A stretch of 64,000 bases of DNA from Klebsiella planticola ATCC 33531 (lineage in GTDB: Bacteria; Pseudomonadota; Gammaproteobacteria; Enterobacterales; Enterobacteriaceae): the NCBI RefSeq assembly GCF_000735435.1, contig NZ_JMPP01000007.1, forward strand, positions 1-64,000, given 5' to 3'. Made by a program: the position numbers and the translations under genes. A model generated the notes under the pieces. The model made no database searches and was not told the DNA's origin. It saw only the letters and a list, made by a program, of their open reading frames with translations. Shown here piece after piece: positions 1-10,590 of this stretch; position 1 is the first letter of the stretch, and every line of letters begins with the position of its first letter.

Positions 1-125
1 CAGCCGGGCCTACGGTTCGGTAGAACGGGTAAGGCGCAGCCGGGCCTACGGTTCGGTAGAACGGGCAAGGCGCAGCCGGGCCTACGGCTTCGGTAGGAAC
101 GGGTAAGGCGCAGCCGCCACCCGGC
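1..125. repeat. Tandem REP-like repeat, about three 36-38 bp units
   Basis: Three head-to-tail units start at 1, 37 and 73 (36, 36 and 38 bases). Each begins cagccgggcctacgg and ends with a variant of aacgggtaaggcg. Units one and two differ at a single base; the third has two extra bases. The array ends at 111-125 in a stretch (cagccgccacccggc) that pairs with the preceding cgggtaaggcg, which is the hairpin typical of enterobacterial REP/BIME elements. The array lies just past the rlmB stop codon and continues off the left edge, so its true length is unknown. Likely role, inferred: 3' end stability or gyrase/IHF-type BIME functions. Confidence 0.8.
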
Positions 126-132
126 AAACATA

Positions 133-864
133 TCAGCTACGCTGGCGCACCGCTTCAAACAGGCAAATCCCGGTAGCGACAGAGACGTTCAATGAAGAGA
201 CGCTGCCAGCCATCGGGATACTGATTAACTCATCGCAGTGTTCACGGGTCAGACGACGCATCCCTTCACCTTCCGCCCCCATGACCAGCGCCATCGGGCC
301 GGTCATTTTGCTCTGGAACAGGGTGTGGTCCGCTTCACCCGCGGTACCGACGATCCAGACATTCTCTTCCTGCAGCAGGCGCATGGTGCGCGCGAGGTTG
401 GTGACGCGGATCAGCGGAACATTTTCCGCCGCGCCGCAGGCCACTTTTTTCGCCGTCGCGTTCAGCTGAGCGGAACGGTCGCGCGGTACAATCACCGCGT
501 GTACTCCGGCCGCGTCGGCGCTACGCAGGCAGGCGCCGAGGTTGTGCGGATCGGTGACGCCATCGAGGATCAGCAGGAACGGCTGCTCAAGCGAGGCCAG
601 CAGGTCCGGGAGATCGTTCTCCTGATACTGACGTCCCGGCTTCACCCGGGCAATAATCCCCTGATGCACGGCACCTTCGCTTTTCTCGTCAAGAAACTGA
701 CGGTTAGCCACCTGAATCACCACGCCCTGCGCTTCCAGCGCATGGATCAGCGGCAGCAGGCGTTTATCCTCGCGGCCTTTCAGAATATAAACTTCCTGAA
801 AACGCTCTGGAGCGCGCTCGAGCAGGGCCTGCACCGCGTGGATGCCGTAAATCATTTCACTCAT
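133..864 (-). CDS. rlmB: 23S rRNA (guanosine-2'-O-)-methyltransferase RlmB
   Basis: SPOUT-family enzyme that 2'-O-methylates G2251 in the P-loop of 23S rRNA using S-adenosylmethionine. The 243-residue length matches the family. An N-terminal substrate-binding domain (about 1-75) precedes the SpoU domain with motifs [26 protein letters not shown] and [16 protein letters not shown], the last two forming the knotted cofactor pocket. In E. coli rlmB follows rnr directly in one operon; here a five-gene block (998-5339) and a terminator separate them. It must therefore be transcribed either from its own promoter (candidate near 931-959) or by read-through from the block. Confidence 0.97.
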   Translation of the reverse strand: MSEMIYGIHAVQALLERAPERFQEVYILKGREDKRLLPLIHALEAQGVVIQVANRQFLDEKSEGAVHQGIIARVKPGRQYQENDLPDLLASLEQPFLLILDGVTDPHNLGACLRSADAAGVHAVIVPRDRSAQLNATAKKVACGAAENVPLIRVTNLARTMRLLQEENVWIVGTAGEADHTLFQSKMTGPMALVMGAEGEGMRRLTREHCDELISIPMAGSVSSLNVSVATGICLFEAVRQRS

Positions 865-930
865 TAAAGGTACTCATCTGGGGCGGTATGCGCCGGGTTA
901 ATTGGGCCGTGAACCACTTCACTTGCGCCT

Positions 931-959
931 ATTATAACCGACATAGCGTTCAAATCGAC
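931..959 (-). promoter_or_regulatory. Candidate sigma-70 promoter for rlmB
   Basis: On the minus strand a perfect TATAAT (plus-strand attata at 931-936) lies about 67 bases upstream of the rlmB start. A weak -35 (GTCGAT, 954-959) is 17 bases further up. A short GC-rich inverted repeat (978-989) followed by TTTAAT on the minus strand may act as a weak terminator for the upstream ABC-transporter genes. The -10 is seen directly; promoter function is inferred. Confidence 0.45.
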
Positions 960-997
960 TCTTGTCCGATTAAACTGCCCGCCGCCGGGAATCGCGT

Positions 998-1774
998 TTA
1001 ACCTAAATGCCGTTTTGCCTCCTGGCGCACGCGGTGCAAAACGTGATGCTTAATCTCGCTGTAGCGCGGGTGTTCCGCCAGGGTTTCGATATCCCGTTCA
1101 CGGCCGAAGGGCAGGACAATCTCTTCGACGATCTTCCCCGGCTTCGCTGACATAATCAGAATACGGTCGGCGAGGAACAGCGCTTCTTCGACATCGTGCG
1201 TCACGAACAGCAGCGTGGTACCGGTCGAAAGCCAGGCCTCGCGCAGCAGCTCTTGCATCATCAGCCGGGTTTGCGCATCCAGCGCGCCGAACGGCTCATC
1301 CAGCAGCAGCACCTCCGGGCCGGGCAGCCAGGCGCGCGCCAGCGCCACCCGCTGTTTCATGCCGCCGGAGAGCTGCCAGGGAGCGTGATGCTCAAACCCT
1401 TTCAGGCCCACGCGCCCCAGCCAGTCCAGCGCCCGCGCGTTGGTCTCTTGTTTGCGGTATTTGCCCAGCCGCGGGCCAAAGGTGACGTTCTCCAGCACCG
1501 ACAGCCACGGGAACAGATTCGGCTGCTGGAAAATCATGCCGCGATCCGGCCCCGGCGCGCGTACCGGTTTACCGCCCGCCGCCACGCGTCCCCGGTCCGG
1601 TTGGGTAAACCCGGCCACCAGGTTGAGAATGGTGGATTTCCCGCAGCCCGAAGGGCCTAACAGGACGACAAATTCCCCTTTATTCAGCGACAGGCTGATA
1701 TCCTCGAGCACTGTGAACGGCTGCGGCTTAGCCGCAAAGGAGAGCGAGACGTTTTCCAGCGTGATGGCACTCAT
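998..1774 (-). CDS. ABC importer ATPase, TauB/SsuB type (sulfonate family)
   Basis: Cytoplasmic ATPase of a taurine/aliphatic-sulfonate/nitrate-type importer, 258 residues. Walker A is GPSGCGKST (residues 40-48), the Q-loop region is MIFQQPNLFPWL, the ABC signature is LSGGMKQRVALARA and Walker B is VLLLDEPFGALD, followed by the H-loop FVTHDVEEA. It is the last gene of the block read from 5339 leftwards. Its start codon shares one base with the stop of the permease gene (TAATG), indicating translational coupling. The family also transports taurine, alkanesulfonates, nitrate and thiamine precursors, so the substrate comes from context: the neighbouring CuyA-like enzyme points to cysteate or a related sulfonate. 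Confidence 0.9.
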   Translation of the reverse strand: MSAITLENVSLSFAAKPQPFTVLEDISLSLNKGEFVVLLGPSGCGKSTILNLVAGFTQPDRGRVAAGGKPVRAPGPDRGMIFQQPNLFPWLSVLENVTFGPRLGKYRKQETNARALDWLGRVGLKGFEHHAPWQLSGGMKQRVALARAWLPGPEVLLLDEPFGALDAQTRLMMQELLREAWLSTGTTLLFVTHDVEEALFLADRILIMSAKPGKIVEEIVLPFGRERDIETLAEHPRYSEIKHHVLHRVRQEAKRHLG

Positions 1775-2544
1775 TATTCTTTCCCCGCCCAGGGCACAAA
1801 CAGCCGTTGCAGCCCCAGCAGCAATAAATCCAGCAGATAGCCAATCCCGCCCAGCAGCAGAATGCCGAGCATGACGATATCAGTACGCAGATAGGAGCTG
1901 GCGTTAATCACCATCCAGCCCAGACCCGAACTGGCCGCCACCATCTCCGCCGCAATCAGCGAAGTCCAGCCGATACCGATCGACAGCCTGACGGTGGTGA
2001 AGAGATCGGGTAGCGCATCCGGCAACACCACCCGCAGGAAGATCTGCTGACGCGAGGCGCCGAGGGTTTGCGCTACGCGAATGCGCGATCGGCCAATCCG
2101 CTCAACGGCGGCAGAAGCCCCGACCACCACGCTTAAAAAGGTGGCGATAAAGATCAGGAAGAATTTGGACGCTTCGCCGATCCCCAGCCAGACCACGGCC
2201 AGCGGGATCAGGGCGATTTTGGGCAGTGGGCGCAGGAACTGCACGAACGGGTTTAACACGGCGGCGAGGCCATCCGACAGCCCCATCAGCAGCCCCAGCG
2301 GAATGCCGATGATAATCGCGACCGCAAAGGCGCTGAGGGCACGCGCGAGGCTCACCGCGATATGTTCCCACAGCGGCACCTGGCGATAGCCATCCGCCAG
2401 CAGCTCTTCGGTGGTGAGGCCGATATCCGTTAGCGAAGGCAGCAGCAGCGGGTCGACCCACTGCCGCGTCGCCGCGACCTGCCAGACGATAAAGAAAACC
2501 GCCACCGAGACGATGCTGATGGCAATATGCTGGCTCAATCTCAT
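1774..2544 (-). CDS. ABC importer permease, TauC/SsuC type
   Basis: Inner-membrane permease of the BPD_transp_1 fold, 256 residues with about six hydrophobic segments; the first is at residues 8-25. The EAA-like coupling loop is seen around SRIRVAQTLGASRQQIF, followed by a conserved LPDALPDLF. It overlaps the binding-protein gene upstream by four bases (ATGA, 2541-2544) and the ATPase gene by one, so the three importer genes are one translational unit. The transporter is complete (binding protein, permease, ATPase) with no sign of decay. Confidence 0.9.
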   Translation of the reverse strand: MRLSQHIAISIVSVAVFFIVWQVAATRQWVDPLLLPSLTDIGLTTEELLADGYRQVPLWEHIAVSLARALSAFAVAIIIGIPLGLLMGLSDGLAAVLNPFVQFLRPLPKIALIPLAVVWLGIGEASKFFLIFIATFLSVVVGASAAVERIGRSRIRVAQTLGASRQQIFLRVVLPDALPDLFTTVRLSIGIGWTSLIAAEMVAASSGLGWMVINASSYLRTDIVMLGILLLGGIGYLLDLLLLGLQRLFVPWAGKE

Positions 2545-3548
2545 TGCGCGGCTACCGCCGCATCGCGGATATAGCGTGAATCAATCGCCGCATCCCAGTT
2601 AGCCGGAATGTCGCGTTTGCGGATTTCGCCAATCCCCGCGAGGAAGCCGGAGGTTTTGCTCAGCGCTTTGCCGATACCGCTGTCGGAGGTTTGCGTCCCG
2701 TTACCCAGCCATGCCGCCGTCCCCTGCTGGCTCAGCGTGGGGTATTCCAGGCCACCAAGCGTATTCGCCGCGGTGGTCACCGGGGCGCCGACTTCTTTCG
2801 CCACGATAGCCGCCGCGCGCTCCGGGTCTTGCTTAAATTCGTCAACCTTTTGCTGGTGAACGCGCAGGAAAGCGGTCACCACCTGCGGATATTGCTCGGC
2901 AAAGGCTTTACGCACCACGTAGTTGTTGTAAATCAGGTAGCCATCTTTTTGCAGATCTTTGGTGGCGAAGACCTGATGTCCGCCGGAGGACTCCAGCTCC
3001 TGGGCAAACGGCGCCCAGACGTAGCCGGCATCGATATCACCGCGCTTCCAGGCGGCGACCATATCTGCCGGGCGCAGCGGCAGGAGGGTGATCTTGCTGC
3101 GGTCCAGTTTGTTGACGTCGATGGCGGCTTCAAGGGCGTATTGCGCCGTCGAATTGGGCGGATAGGCCACGCGCTTGCCTTCGATATCTTTAATGCTGCT
3201 GATGCCCTCTTTGCCAATCAGTCGTTCATAGCTGGCAATAACGCCGGAGACGCCAATAATCTCTACCGGCAGTTTTCTGACGATCCCTGCCGCCGCCGGG
3301 CTGGAGCCGAAGTTAGCAATATCAATCGCATTGCTGGCGAAATAATTTAACGCATCGGCGCCGGAGGCAAACTGCACCCACTTCACTTTACTGTTTAACG
3401 CTTTATCCAGAGAGCCGTCGGCCTTCGCCAGCATTAATACCTGGGAGCCGCCGCTATAAGCCACCCGGACTTCGGCCGGCGTCTCCGCAAAGCTGGCGTT
3501 GGCCCATAAACTACCCGCTGCAAGGAATAAGCAGAGAATCTTTTTCAT
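2541..3548 (-). CDS. Periplasmic binding protein, TauA/SsuA type (sulfonate family)
   Basis: Secreted substrate-binding component of the importer. The start was set at MKKILCLF (3548) because it begins a clean signal peptide (residues 1-21, ending ASFA before ETPAEV); a 19-codon longer frame adds a non-signal leader. The mature protein starts with AEVRVAYSGGSQVLMLAKADG and carries GADALNYFASNAIDIANFGSSPA and KDIEGKRVAYPPNSTAQYAL, the layout of the NMT1/TauA-like binding fold. Length is 335 residues. There is a gap of about 74 bases to the racemase gene upstream, the longest gap inside the block. The ligand cannot be read from sequence. Confidence 0.88.
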   Translation of the reverse strand: MKKILCLFLAAGSLWANASFAETPAEVRVAYSGGSQVLMLAKADGSLDKALNSKVKWVQFASGADALNYFASNAIDIANFGSSPAAAGIVRKLPVEIIGVSGVIASYERLIGKEGISSIKDIEGKRVAYPPNSTAQYALEAAIDVNKLDRSKITLLPLRPADMVAAWKRGDIDAGYVWAPFAQELESSGGHQVFATKDLQKDGYLIYNNYVVRKAFAEQYPQVVTAFLRVHQQKVDEFKQDPERAAAIVAKEVGAPVTTAANTLGGLEYPTLSQQGTAAWLGNGTQTSDSGIGKALSKTSGFLAGIGEIRKRDIPANWDAAIDSRYIRDAAVAAQ

Positions 3549-3622
3549 TATATTTACCCTTCGAAAATTCGGACATTTCACGGCCGGACCAATAACCGGA
3601 CGCAATCGTATTCAGTGATCTC

Positions 3623-4330
3623 TTAACGGGCCTGCCATAATTGCGAACATCGCTCGGCCAGCGCCTGGGCCGGGTCGAACGTCAGATCAGCAAACGGCGC
3701 CTTCACCGCCGCCAGCGCCACGGGAACCTCGGTGCAGGCCAGAATCAGCTTTTGCGCGCCGCGTGCAAACAGCGCGTTGGCCTGGCGCACCAGCAGCTCG
3801 CCCCCTTCTTCCAGCGCGCCGCGTTTGACCGCGTAACAGCCGGGGACAAACCACCTGGCCAGCTCCTCCGCCGTCGGCTCAATAACCGCCATCCCCTGCG
3901 CCGCCAGCTTGTGCTGATACCAGCCCGCCTCCAGCGTGCCTTGTGTGGCGATAATCCCTACCCGCTGAGGTTGTTCCGCCTGCTGCGCCAGCGCGGTCAG
4001 CGTCGCGTCAACGATGTGCAGAATCGGGGCTTCGCTCACCTGACTGAGGGCGTCATACCAGTGATGCGCCGTATTACAGGGGATGGCGATATGGCTGGCC
4101 CCCGCCTGATTGAGCTGCTCAATTCCGTGGATAAGCTGCGGCAGCGGCGACGGCCCGCTTCCCGCCAGCGCCTTTTGTCGGTCCGCGATCTGCGGGACGT
4201 TCCACACCACCGAAGGGATCTGCTGCTGATCGTTCTGCGCCGGCGTGGCATCAAGCAGGCGCCGCTGAAAATCCAGCGTGGCGAGTGGCCCCATCCCTCC
4301 CAGCACGCCGAGCAGAAACGGCTTAGTCAT
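3623..4330 (-). CDS. Asp/Glu racemase-family protein, candidate cysteate racemase
   Basis: Cofactor-independent amino-acid racemase fold of 235 residues. Both catalytic cysteines are visible: Cys85 in [11 protein letters not shown] and Cys199 in LILACTEVP. The N-terminal [14 protein letters not shown] is the usual aspartate racemase signature. The start was chosen at MTKPFLLG (4330), since the 27-codon upstream extension is out of character with the family and lies inside the preceding gene. It overlaps the CuyA-like gene by eight bases. Because it is coupled to a PLP enzyme acting on an amino-sulfonate or cysteine and to a sulfonate-type importer, it may interconvert D- and L-cysteate so that both enantiomers can be used. 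That is an inference; aspartate or glutamate remain possible substrates. Confidence 0.85.
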   Translation of the reverse strand: MTKPFLLGVLGGMGPLATLDFQRRLLDATPAQNDQQQIPSVVWNVPQIADRQKALAGSGPSPLPQLIHGIEQLNQAGASHIAIPCNTAHHWYDALSQVSEAPILHIVDATLTALAQQAEQPQRVGIIATQGTLEAGWYQHKLAAQGMAVIEPTAEELARWFVPGCYAVKRGALEEGGELLVRQANALFARGAQKLILACTEVPVALAAVKAPFADLTFDPAQALAERCSQLWQAR

Positions 4331-5339
4331 GGCGGGTCTGCGCCTCCAGCAGTTGGCGGTAGCCGAACAGTCCGGCAGAGCCGCCGGTATGGATAAAGAC
4401 CACGTTCTCATCCTGACGGAAGTGGCCCTGACGAATCAGATCGATAAGCCCGGCCATTCCTTTCGCGGAGTAGACCGGATCCAGCAGAATACCCTCGTGG
4501 CGCGCCAGCAGCGTCAGCGCTTCCAGCGTTCCCGCGGTGGGCAGACCGTAGCCCTCGCCGACGTAATCGCTATTGGCCACCACGGCGCTGCGCGGCAGCT
4601 CGCCCGCTACGCCCAGCAGATTGAGGGTTCTCGACGCCAGGTTCCAGACGTTCTCTTCCTGCTTCGCCTTCGGCGCGCGCACGCTGATGCCCAGCACCGG
4701 AACGTGGCTGTTGGTCGCCGTAAAGCCCGCCACCAGCCCCGCCTGAGTACCGGTGCTGCCCGTGGCGTGGACCACATGGTCGATGCGCAGACGTAGCTGA
4801 GATGACTGATACAACAGCTCTTCGGCGCAGGCGACGTAGCCCAGCGCGCCGATGGGGTTAGAGCCGCCGCCGGGAATGATGTACGGATTGTGTCCTTGTT
4901 CACGCAGCGTGGCGGCATACTCCTCCATCGCCTGCTGCATATCCGTGCCGCCCGGCAGATGGGCCACGATCTCCCCGCCCAGCAGTTCATCCAGCAGCAC
5001 ATTGCCGGAGCGTTGATAATCCTCGCCAAAATCCGTCACCCGCTGCTCCAGCAGCGCTTTGGCCTGCAGGCCAAGACGCGCGGCGCCGGCAATGGTCTGA
5101 CGGACATGGTTAGACTGCGTGGCCCCCTGGGTAATCACCACGTCCGCGTTTTTCGCCAGCGCATCCGCCAGTAAAAACTCCAGCTTGCGGGTTTTATTCC
5201 CCCCGCTCGCCAGGCCGGTCGCATCATCGCGTTTTATCCATATTTTTGGCCCGCCTAATAATTTCGACAAATTATCCAGCGGCTCAAGCGGGGTCGGAAA
5301 ATGACCAAGTGACACACGGGGAAAACGGGCCAGATGCAT
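4323..5339 (-). CDS. cuyA: PLP-dependent lyase, L-cysteate sulfo-lyase (CuyA)-like / D-cysteine desulfhydrase family
   Basis: Fold-type II PLP enzyme of the ACC deaminase / D-cysteine desulfhydrase family, 338 residues. The PLP lysine is Lys49 in [13 protein letters not shown]; cofactor and substrate contacts follow in [13 protein letters not shown], and the phosphate loop is [11 protein letters not shown]. The N-terminus [21 protein letters not shown] resembles, from memory, CuyA enzymes that split L-cysteate into pyruvate, ammonia and sulfite, more than it resembles DcyD. The start at 5339 has an AAGGAG ribosome site at good spacing; a frame 11 codons longer contains that site and was discarded. 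It is the first gene of the block. D-cysteine desulfhydrase is the main alternative function. Confidence 0.82.
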   Translation of the reverse strand: MHLARFPRVSLGHFPTPLEPLDNLSKLLGGPKIWIKRDDATGLASGGNKTRKLEFLLADALAKNADVVITQGATQSNHVRQTIAGAARLGLQAKALLEQRVTDFGEDYQRSGNVLLDELLGGEIVAHLPGGTDMQQAMEEYAATLREQGHNPYIIPGGGSNPIGALGYVACAEELLYQSSQLRLRIDHVVHATGSTGTQAGLVAGFTATNSHVPVLGISVRAPKAKQEENVWNLASRTLNLLGVAGELPRSAVVANSDYVGEGYGLPTAGTLEALTLLARHEGILLDPVYSAKGMAGLIDLIRQGHFRQDENVVFIHTGGSAGLFGYRQLLEAQTRHD

Positions 5340-5504
5340 ATATGCTCCTTGCACATAAAAGGGGGGGATCAAAAGTAAAATCCACTATACACAGGGGAAA
5401 AATATGGCTAATCAAAAAGAATAAATAACGATTGCTGAAAACAGACTAAGCAGGAAATACGCGGGGAAGGGAGCAATATCTATTCTGTTGTGGAATGACT
5501 TAAG

Positions 5505-5543
5505 GCAAAAAAGAATAACCCCCTCCGGCTGGAAGGGGTTATT
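5505..5543 (-). terminator. Rho-independent terminator after rnr
   Basis: The stem aataacccc / ggggttatt (5514-5522 and 5535-5543) is followed on the minus strand by TTCTTTTTT (5505-5513). It lies about 80 bases past the rnr stop codon and should separate rnr from the inserted sulfonate block, so that block needs its own promoter within about 5340-5500. Confidence 0.9.
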
Positions 5544-5623
5544 TATCCGTCATACTTCGGGTTGCCGGTACGCTACGATGCGCGTTTCCCCTGCTACCCA
5601 AATGATTGAGGGGCCGGAGGCGC

Positions 5624-8080
5624 TTACTCCGCGACTTTTTTCTTCGCCGCGCGCTTCGCCTTCGTCGCCGCCGCTATTTTTTGCGTCTTGGCCGACGGCT
5701 TTTTCGCGCCCTTCTCTTTCTTCGCTTTCGCCGGTTTCGGTTTGCCCTTATCACCACGGAAAGCGCTGTCTGGCTCGAAGTTCACCTGCTTGCCCGCCTG
5801 ACGGCGACGGCCGGACGGTTTGCCTGCATTATTGCTGGCACCATTGGCCTTCTTCGTCTTCTCCCGGGCGGTCTTGCCGACGTTGCGCGGTCCACGCTCG
5901 CTGGAGATCAGCGAGAAGTCGATTTTACGTTCGTCCATGTTGACCGCTTCGACGCGGACTTCCACGCGATCGCCCAGACGATACGTCTGGCCGCCGGATT
6001 CACCGATCAGACGCTGCCCGACCTGATCGAAACGATAGTAGTCGTTATCCAGCGAGGAGACGTGCACCAGACCATCGATAAACAGCTCATCCAGACGCAC
6101 GAAGAAACCAAAACCGGTAACGCTGGCAATCACCCCTTTAAAGACGTTACCCACCTGATCGAGCATAAAGTCACACTTCAGCCAGTCAGAAACTTCGCGG
6201 GTGGCTTCATCGGCACGCCGTTCGGTCATCGAACAGTGCGCGCCCAGCTGCAGCATCTCATCCATGCTGTAGTGCCAGCCGCCGGTTTCGGTGCTGTTGC
6301 CTTTATGGCCCTGCTCTTTCGCCAGCAGATACTTAATAGCACGGTGCAACGACAGGTCCGGGTAACGACGAATCGGTGAAGTGAAGTGCGCGTAGGACTG
6401 CAGCGCCAGGCCAAAGTGGCCGCGGTTCTCCGGGTCGTATATCGCCTGCTTCATCGAACGCAGCAGCATGGTTTGCAGCATTTCATGATCCGGACGATCG
6501 GCAATTGAGGTCAGCAGCTCAGCGTAATCACGCGGCTCTGGTTTATTGCCGCCAGGCAGCTCCAGCCCCAGCTCCGCCAGTACGGAACGGAATGCGGTAA
6601 TCGCTTCAGTGCTCGGCTTATCGTGGATACGGAACAGCGCCGGCTCCAGCGCCTTCTCAACAAAGCGTGCGGCGGAGATGTTCGCCAGAATCATGCACTC
6701 TTCGATCAGTTTGTGCGCATCGTTACGCTGCGTCTGCTCAATGCGCTCAATGCGGCGTTCAGCGTTAAAGATAAACTTCGCTTCTTCGCTCTCGAAGGAG
6801 ATCCCGCCGCGTTCTTCACGGGCGCTATCCAGCACTTTATAAAGCGCATGCAGCTCTTCGATATGTTTCACCAGCGGCGCATAGTGCTCACGCAGCTCCT
6901 GGTCACCCTGCAGCATATGCCACACCTTGGTGTAGGTCAGCCGCGCGTGTGAGCTCATCACCGCTTCATAGAACTTGTAGCCGGTCAGGCGTCCCTTGGA
7001 CGAAATGGTCATCTCGCAAACCATGCACAGGCGATCGACCTGCGGGTTCAGGGAACATAAGCCGTTGGAGAGCACTTCCGGCAGCATCGGTACGACCTGG
7101 GACGGGAAGTAGACCGAAGTACCGCGGCTGCGTGCTTCAGCGTCCAGCGGTGTCCCGGGACGCACATAGTAGCTGACGTCGGCAATCGCCACCCACAGGC
7201 GCCAGCCGCCGCCGCGTTTTTTCTCGCAGTAAACGGCGTCATCAAAGTCGCGGGCATCTTCGCCATCGATAGTCACCAGCGGCAGGTCGCGTAAATCCAC
7301 GCGGCCCGCTTTCGCCTCTTCCGGCACCTGCTCTTTCAGCACCGAAACCTGTTTCTCTACCGCCGGCGGCCAGGTGTAAGGGATTTCATGGGTACGCAGC
7401 GCCATGTCAACCGCCATGCCGGTGCCCATATTATCCCCCAGCACTTCGACGATTTTACCGATCGCTTTAGTACGTCGGGTCGGACGCTGGGTCAGCTCCA
7501 CGACCACCACGAAGCCCATGCGCGCGCCCATTACCTCTTCCGGCGGGATCAGGATGTCAAAGCTCAGACGGCTGTCATCCGGTACGACAAAGCCCACGCC
7601 GGCGTCGGTGAAATAGCGACCGACAATCTGGCTGGTTTTTGGCACCAGAATGCGCACTACGCGCGCTTCGCGGCGGCCTTTACGGTCCGCGCCCAGCGGC
7701 TGCGCAAGGATCTGATCGCCATGGATGCACATTTTCATCTGCTCGGAAGAGAGATAAAGGTCATCTTTACGCCCTTCGACGCGCAGGAAGCCATAGCCGT
7801 CGCGGTGGCCGATAACGGTGCCTTTGAGCAGGTCGAGACGCTCAGGCAATGCGTAGCACTGGCGGCGGGTAAAGACCAGCTGCCCGTCACGCTCCATGGC
7901 GCGCAGGCGGCGTCGCAGCCCCTCGAGTTGTTCTTCTCCTTCGATATTCAGTTCTGTCGCCAGCTCGTCGCGACTGGCCGGTTTTTCACGTTTTGCTAAA
8001 TGATCGAGGATAAATTCCCGGCTTGGGATTGGATTCGCATACTTTTCAGCTTCGCGTTCCTGGAAAGGATCTTGTGACAT
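5624..8080 (-). CDS. rnr: Ribonuclease R
   Basis: Processive 3'-to-5' exoribonuclease that degrades structured RNA and acts in rRNA quality control, trans-translation and cold adaptation. The 818 residues run in the order: N-terminal helix-turn-helix region (about 20-85), cold-shock domains, the RNB catalytic domain with the metal-binding [12 protein letters not shown] and [16 protein letters not shown], a C-terminal S1 domain ([21 protein letters not shown]), and a Lys/Ala-rich basic tail (about 735-818). The tail is typical and helps unwinding. nsrR lies 38 bases upstream, as in the E. coli nsrR-rnr-rlmB operon, but rlmB is displaced here. Confidence 0.98.
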   Translation of the reverse strand: MSQDPFQEREAEKYANPIPSREFILDHLAKREKPASRDELATELNIEGEEQLEGLRRRLRAMERDGQLVFTRRQCYALPERLDLLKGTVIGHRDGYGFLRVEGRKDDLYLSSEQMKMCIHGDQILAQPLGADRKGRREARVVRILVPKTSQIVGRYFTDAGVGFVVPDDSRLSFDILIPPEEVMGARMGFVVVVELTQRPTRRTKAIGKIVEVLGDNMGTGMAVDMALRTHEIPYTWPPAVEKQVSVLKEQVPEEAKAGRVDLRDLPLVTIDGEDARDFDDAVYCEKKRGGGWRLWVAIADVSYYVRPGTPLDAEARSRGTSVYFPSQVVPMLPEVLSNGLCSLNPQVDRLCMVCEMTISSKGRLTGYKFYEAVMSSHARLTYTKVWHMLQGDQELREHYAPLVKHIEELHALYKVLDSAREERGGISFESEEAKFIFNAERRIERIEQTQRNDAHKLIEECMILANISAARFVEKALEPALFRIHDKPSTEAITAFRSVLAELGLELPGGNKPEPRDYAELLTSIADRPDHEMLQTMLLRSMKQAIYDPENRGHFGLALQSYAHFTSPIRRYPDLSLHRAIKYLLAKEQGHKGNSTETGGWHYSMDEMLQLGAHCSMTERRADEATREVSDWLKCDFMLDQVGNVFKGVIASVTGFGFFVRLDELFIDGLVHVSSLDNDYYRFDQVGQRLIGESGGQTYRLGDRVEVRVEAVNMDERKIDFSLISSERGPRNVGKTAREKTKKANGASNNAGKPSGRRRQAGKQVNFEPDSAFRGDKGKPKPAKAKKEKGAKKPSAKTQKIAAATKAKRAAKKKVAE

Positions 8081-8118
8081 GTCGGTTCCTCCGTTGTCAT
8101 CTCTGATGAGAGTTTATG

Positions 8119-8544
8119 TCACTCCACCAGTAATAATTTATAAAGCGGTTGATTTTCTTCAACCAAATCAGCCAGCGTGTAGTTATCTAGTTCCTTGAGA
8201 AAACTTTGCGCAGCTTCAGCCAGCGCCTTTTTCAGGCGACAGGCGGGGGTAATATGGCAAAATTCGCTGCTGCAGTTGACCAGCGACAGCGGTTCCAGAT
8301 CGCGGACGACATCGCCAACCCGAATGGTTTTCGCCGGCTTACCCAGGCGAATCCCCCCGTTCTTACCCCGCACGGCCATTACATAGCCAGCACGACTTAA
8401 CTGATTGATTATTTTTACCATATGATTACGGGAAACGCCGTAAACCTCCGTCACTTCGGAGATACTCGTCATTCTTCCTTCCGGCAACGAGGCCATATAA
8501 ATCAGCGCCCGTAATCCGTAATCCGTGAAACTCGTTAACTGCAC
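8119..8544 (-). CDS. nsrR: Nitric-oxide-sensing transcriptional repressor NsrR
   Basis: Rrf2-family repressor that binds DNA through a winged helix and senses NO with an Fe-S cluster. The cluster ligands Cys91, Cys96 and Cys102 are present in [13 protein letters not shown]. The start is placed at a GTG (8544) giving [14 protein letters not shown] and 141 residues, the family length. The 14-codon longer ATG frame contains the likely ribosome site and has no counterpart in relatives. It heads the operon with rnr. Known targets in relatives include hmp and ytfE; none of these is in the window. Confidence 0.96.
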   Translation of the reverse strand: MQLTSFTDYGLRALIYMASLPEGRMTSISEVTEVYGVSRNHMVKIINQLSRAGYVMAVRGKNGGIRLGKPAKTIRVGDVVRDLEPLSLVNCSSEFCHITPACRLKKALAEAAQSFLKELDNYTLADLVEENQPLYKLLLVE

Positions 8545-8731
8545 ATCAACCTCAGGGTAAGGGGGAAAGCGGCATACACTCATCATTCAGGTCACTGCTG
8601 CGTTGTGCGATCGGCCGCATCCTGAAAGCTGGTGTGTATTAATCCTCGGGTAAGACCGTATTGATACTGTATTGATGATAAACCAGCCAGCGCTCAGGCC
8701 GCTAATTTATTTGAAATGGGGCGGGTGAACA

Positions 8732-8762
8732 GCAAAAACAAGGGGCGCCTTAGCGGCGCCCC
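8732..8762 (-). terminator. Rho-independent terminator after purA
   Basis: The stem ggggcgcc / ggcgcccc (8742-8749 and 8755-8762) has a short loop. On the minus strand it is followed by TTGTTTTTGC. It begins ten bases past the purA stop. Confidence 0.9.
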
Positions 8763-8771
8763 AGGAGATGA

Positions 8772-10073
<1,302 letters not shown>

Positions 10074-10172
10074 TCAAAATCACCGTTTGCTTAAAAATGG
10101 ATTCTACCATCGCTTTTTCAGAGTTACAGCACTTTTTGCAGGCAATTCCAGGCAAGTCTGACCACTTTTTGA

Positions 10173-10370
10173 TCAAGCCAGCGATTTCGTCAACATGTAG
10201 TAGATGACAAACCCGGCAACCACAAGACCACCGCCAAAACGGCGTAATAAATTATCCGGCAGCTGGCTCATTGTCGCGACCATCCGACGCCAGGCGCGCG
10301 GATAAAGCAGTGGCCCGAGCCCTTCGAGTACTAAAACCAGCGCCAGTGCCAGCCAGATTGTTGCGTTCAT
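10173..10370 (-). CDS. yjeT: Small membrane protein YjeT (DUF2065)
   Basis: A 65-residue protein with two predicted membrane segments: residues 4-22 (WLALALVLVLEGLGPLLYP) and a C-terminal one ending VVAGFVIYYMLTKSLA. It sits between hflC and purA as in E. coli. The DUF2065 family is widespread in Proteobacteria and its function is not established. The position after hflKC suggests a link to membrane-protein quality control, but that is only context. Confidence 0.9.
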   Translation of the reverse strand: MNATIWLALALVLVLEGLGPLLYPRAWRRMVATMSQLPDNLLRRFGGGLVVAGFVIYYMLTKSLA

Positions 10371-10545
10371 TATTGACCCTTAGAAAGAAAGCTCGTCCCC
10401 GCCCACAAGAGGCATTGACGGGAGAGCAGTGCGGAAACAGACCTTTTGCGGCATTGTCCGGTATTTCACGTTCATTATGAACTGGTATCGCACAAAAATG
10501 CCCATAACTTATTGTGTTAAAAGTTATTTATAAAACTGCACCTAT

Positions 10546-10576
10546 AAAAAAGGCGCCTTTCTCAAGGCGCCTTTTT
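10546..10576 (-). terminator. Rho-independent terminator after hflC
   Basis: A 13-base near-perfect stem aaaaaggcgcctt / aaggcgccttttt with a tetraloop-sized gap, A-rich on the left and T-rich on the right. It can therefore work in both directions. It starts 15 bases past the hflC stop. Confidence 0.92.
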
Positions 10577-10590
10577 ACTCACAATATCAC

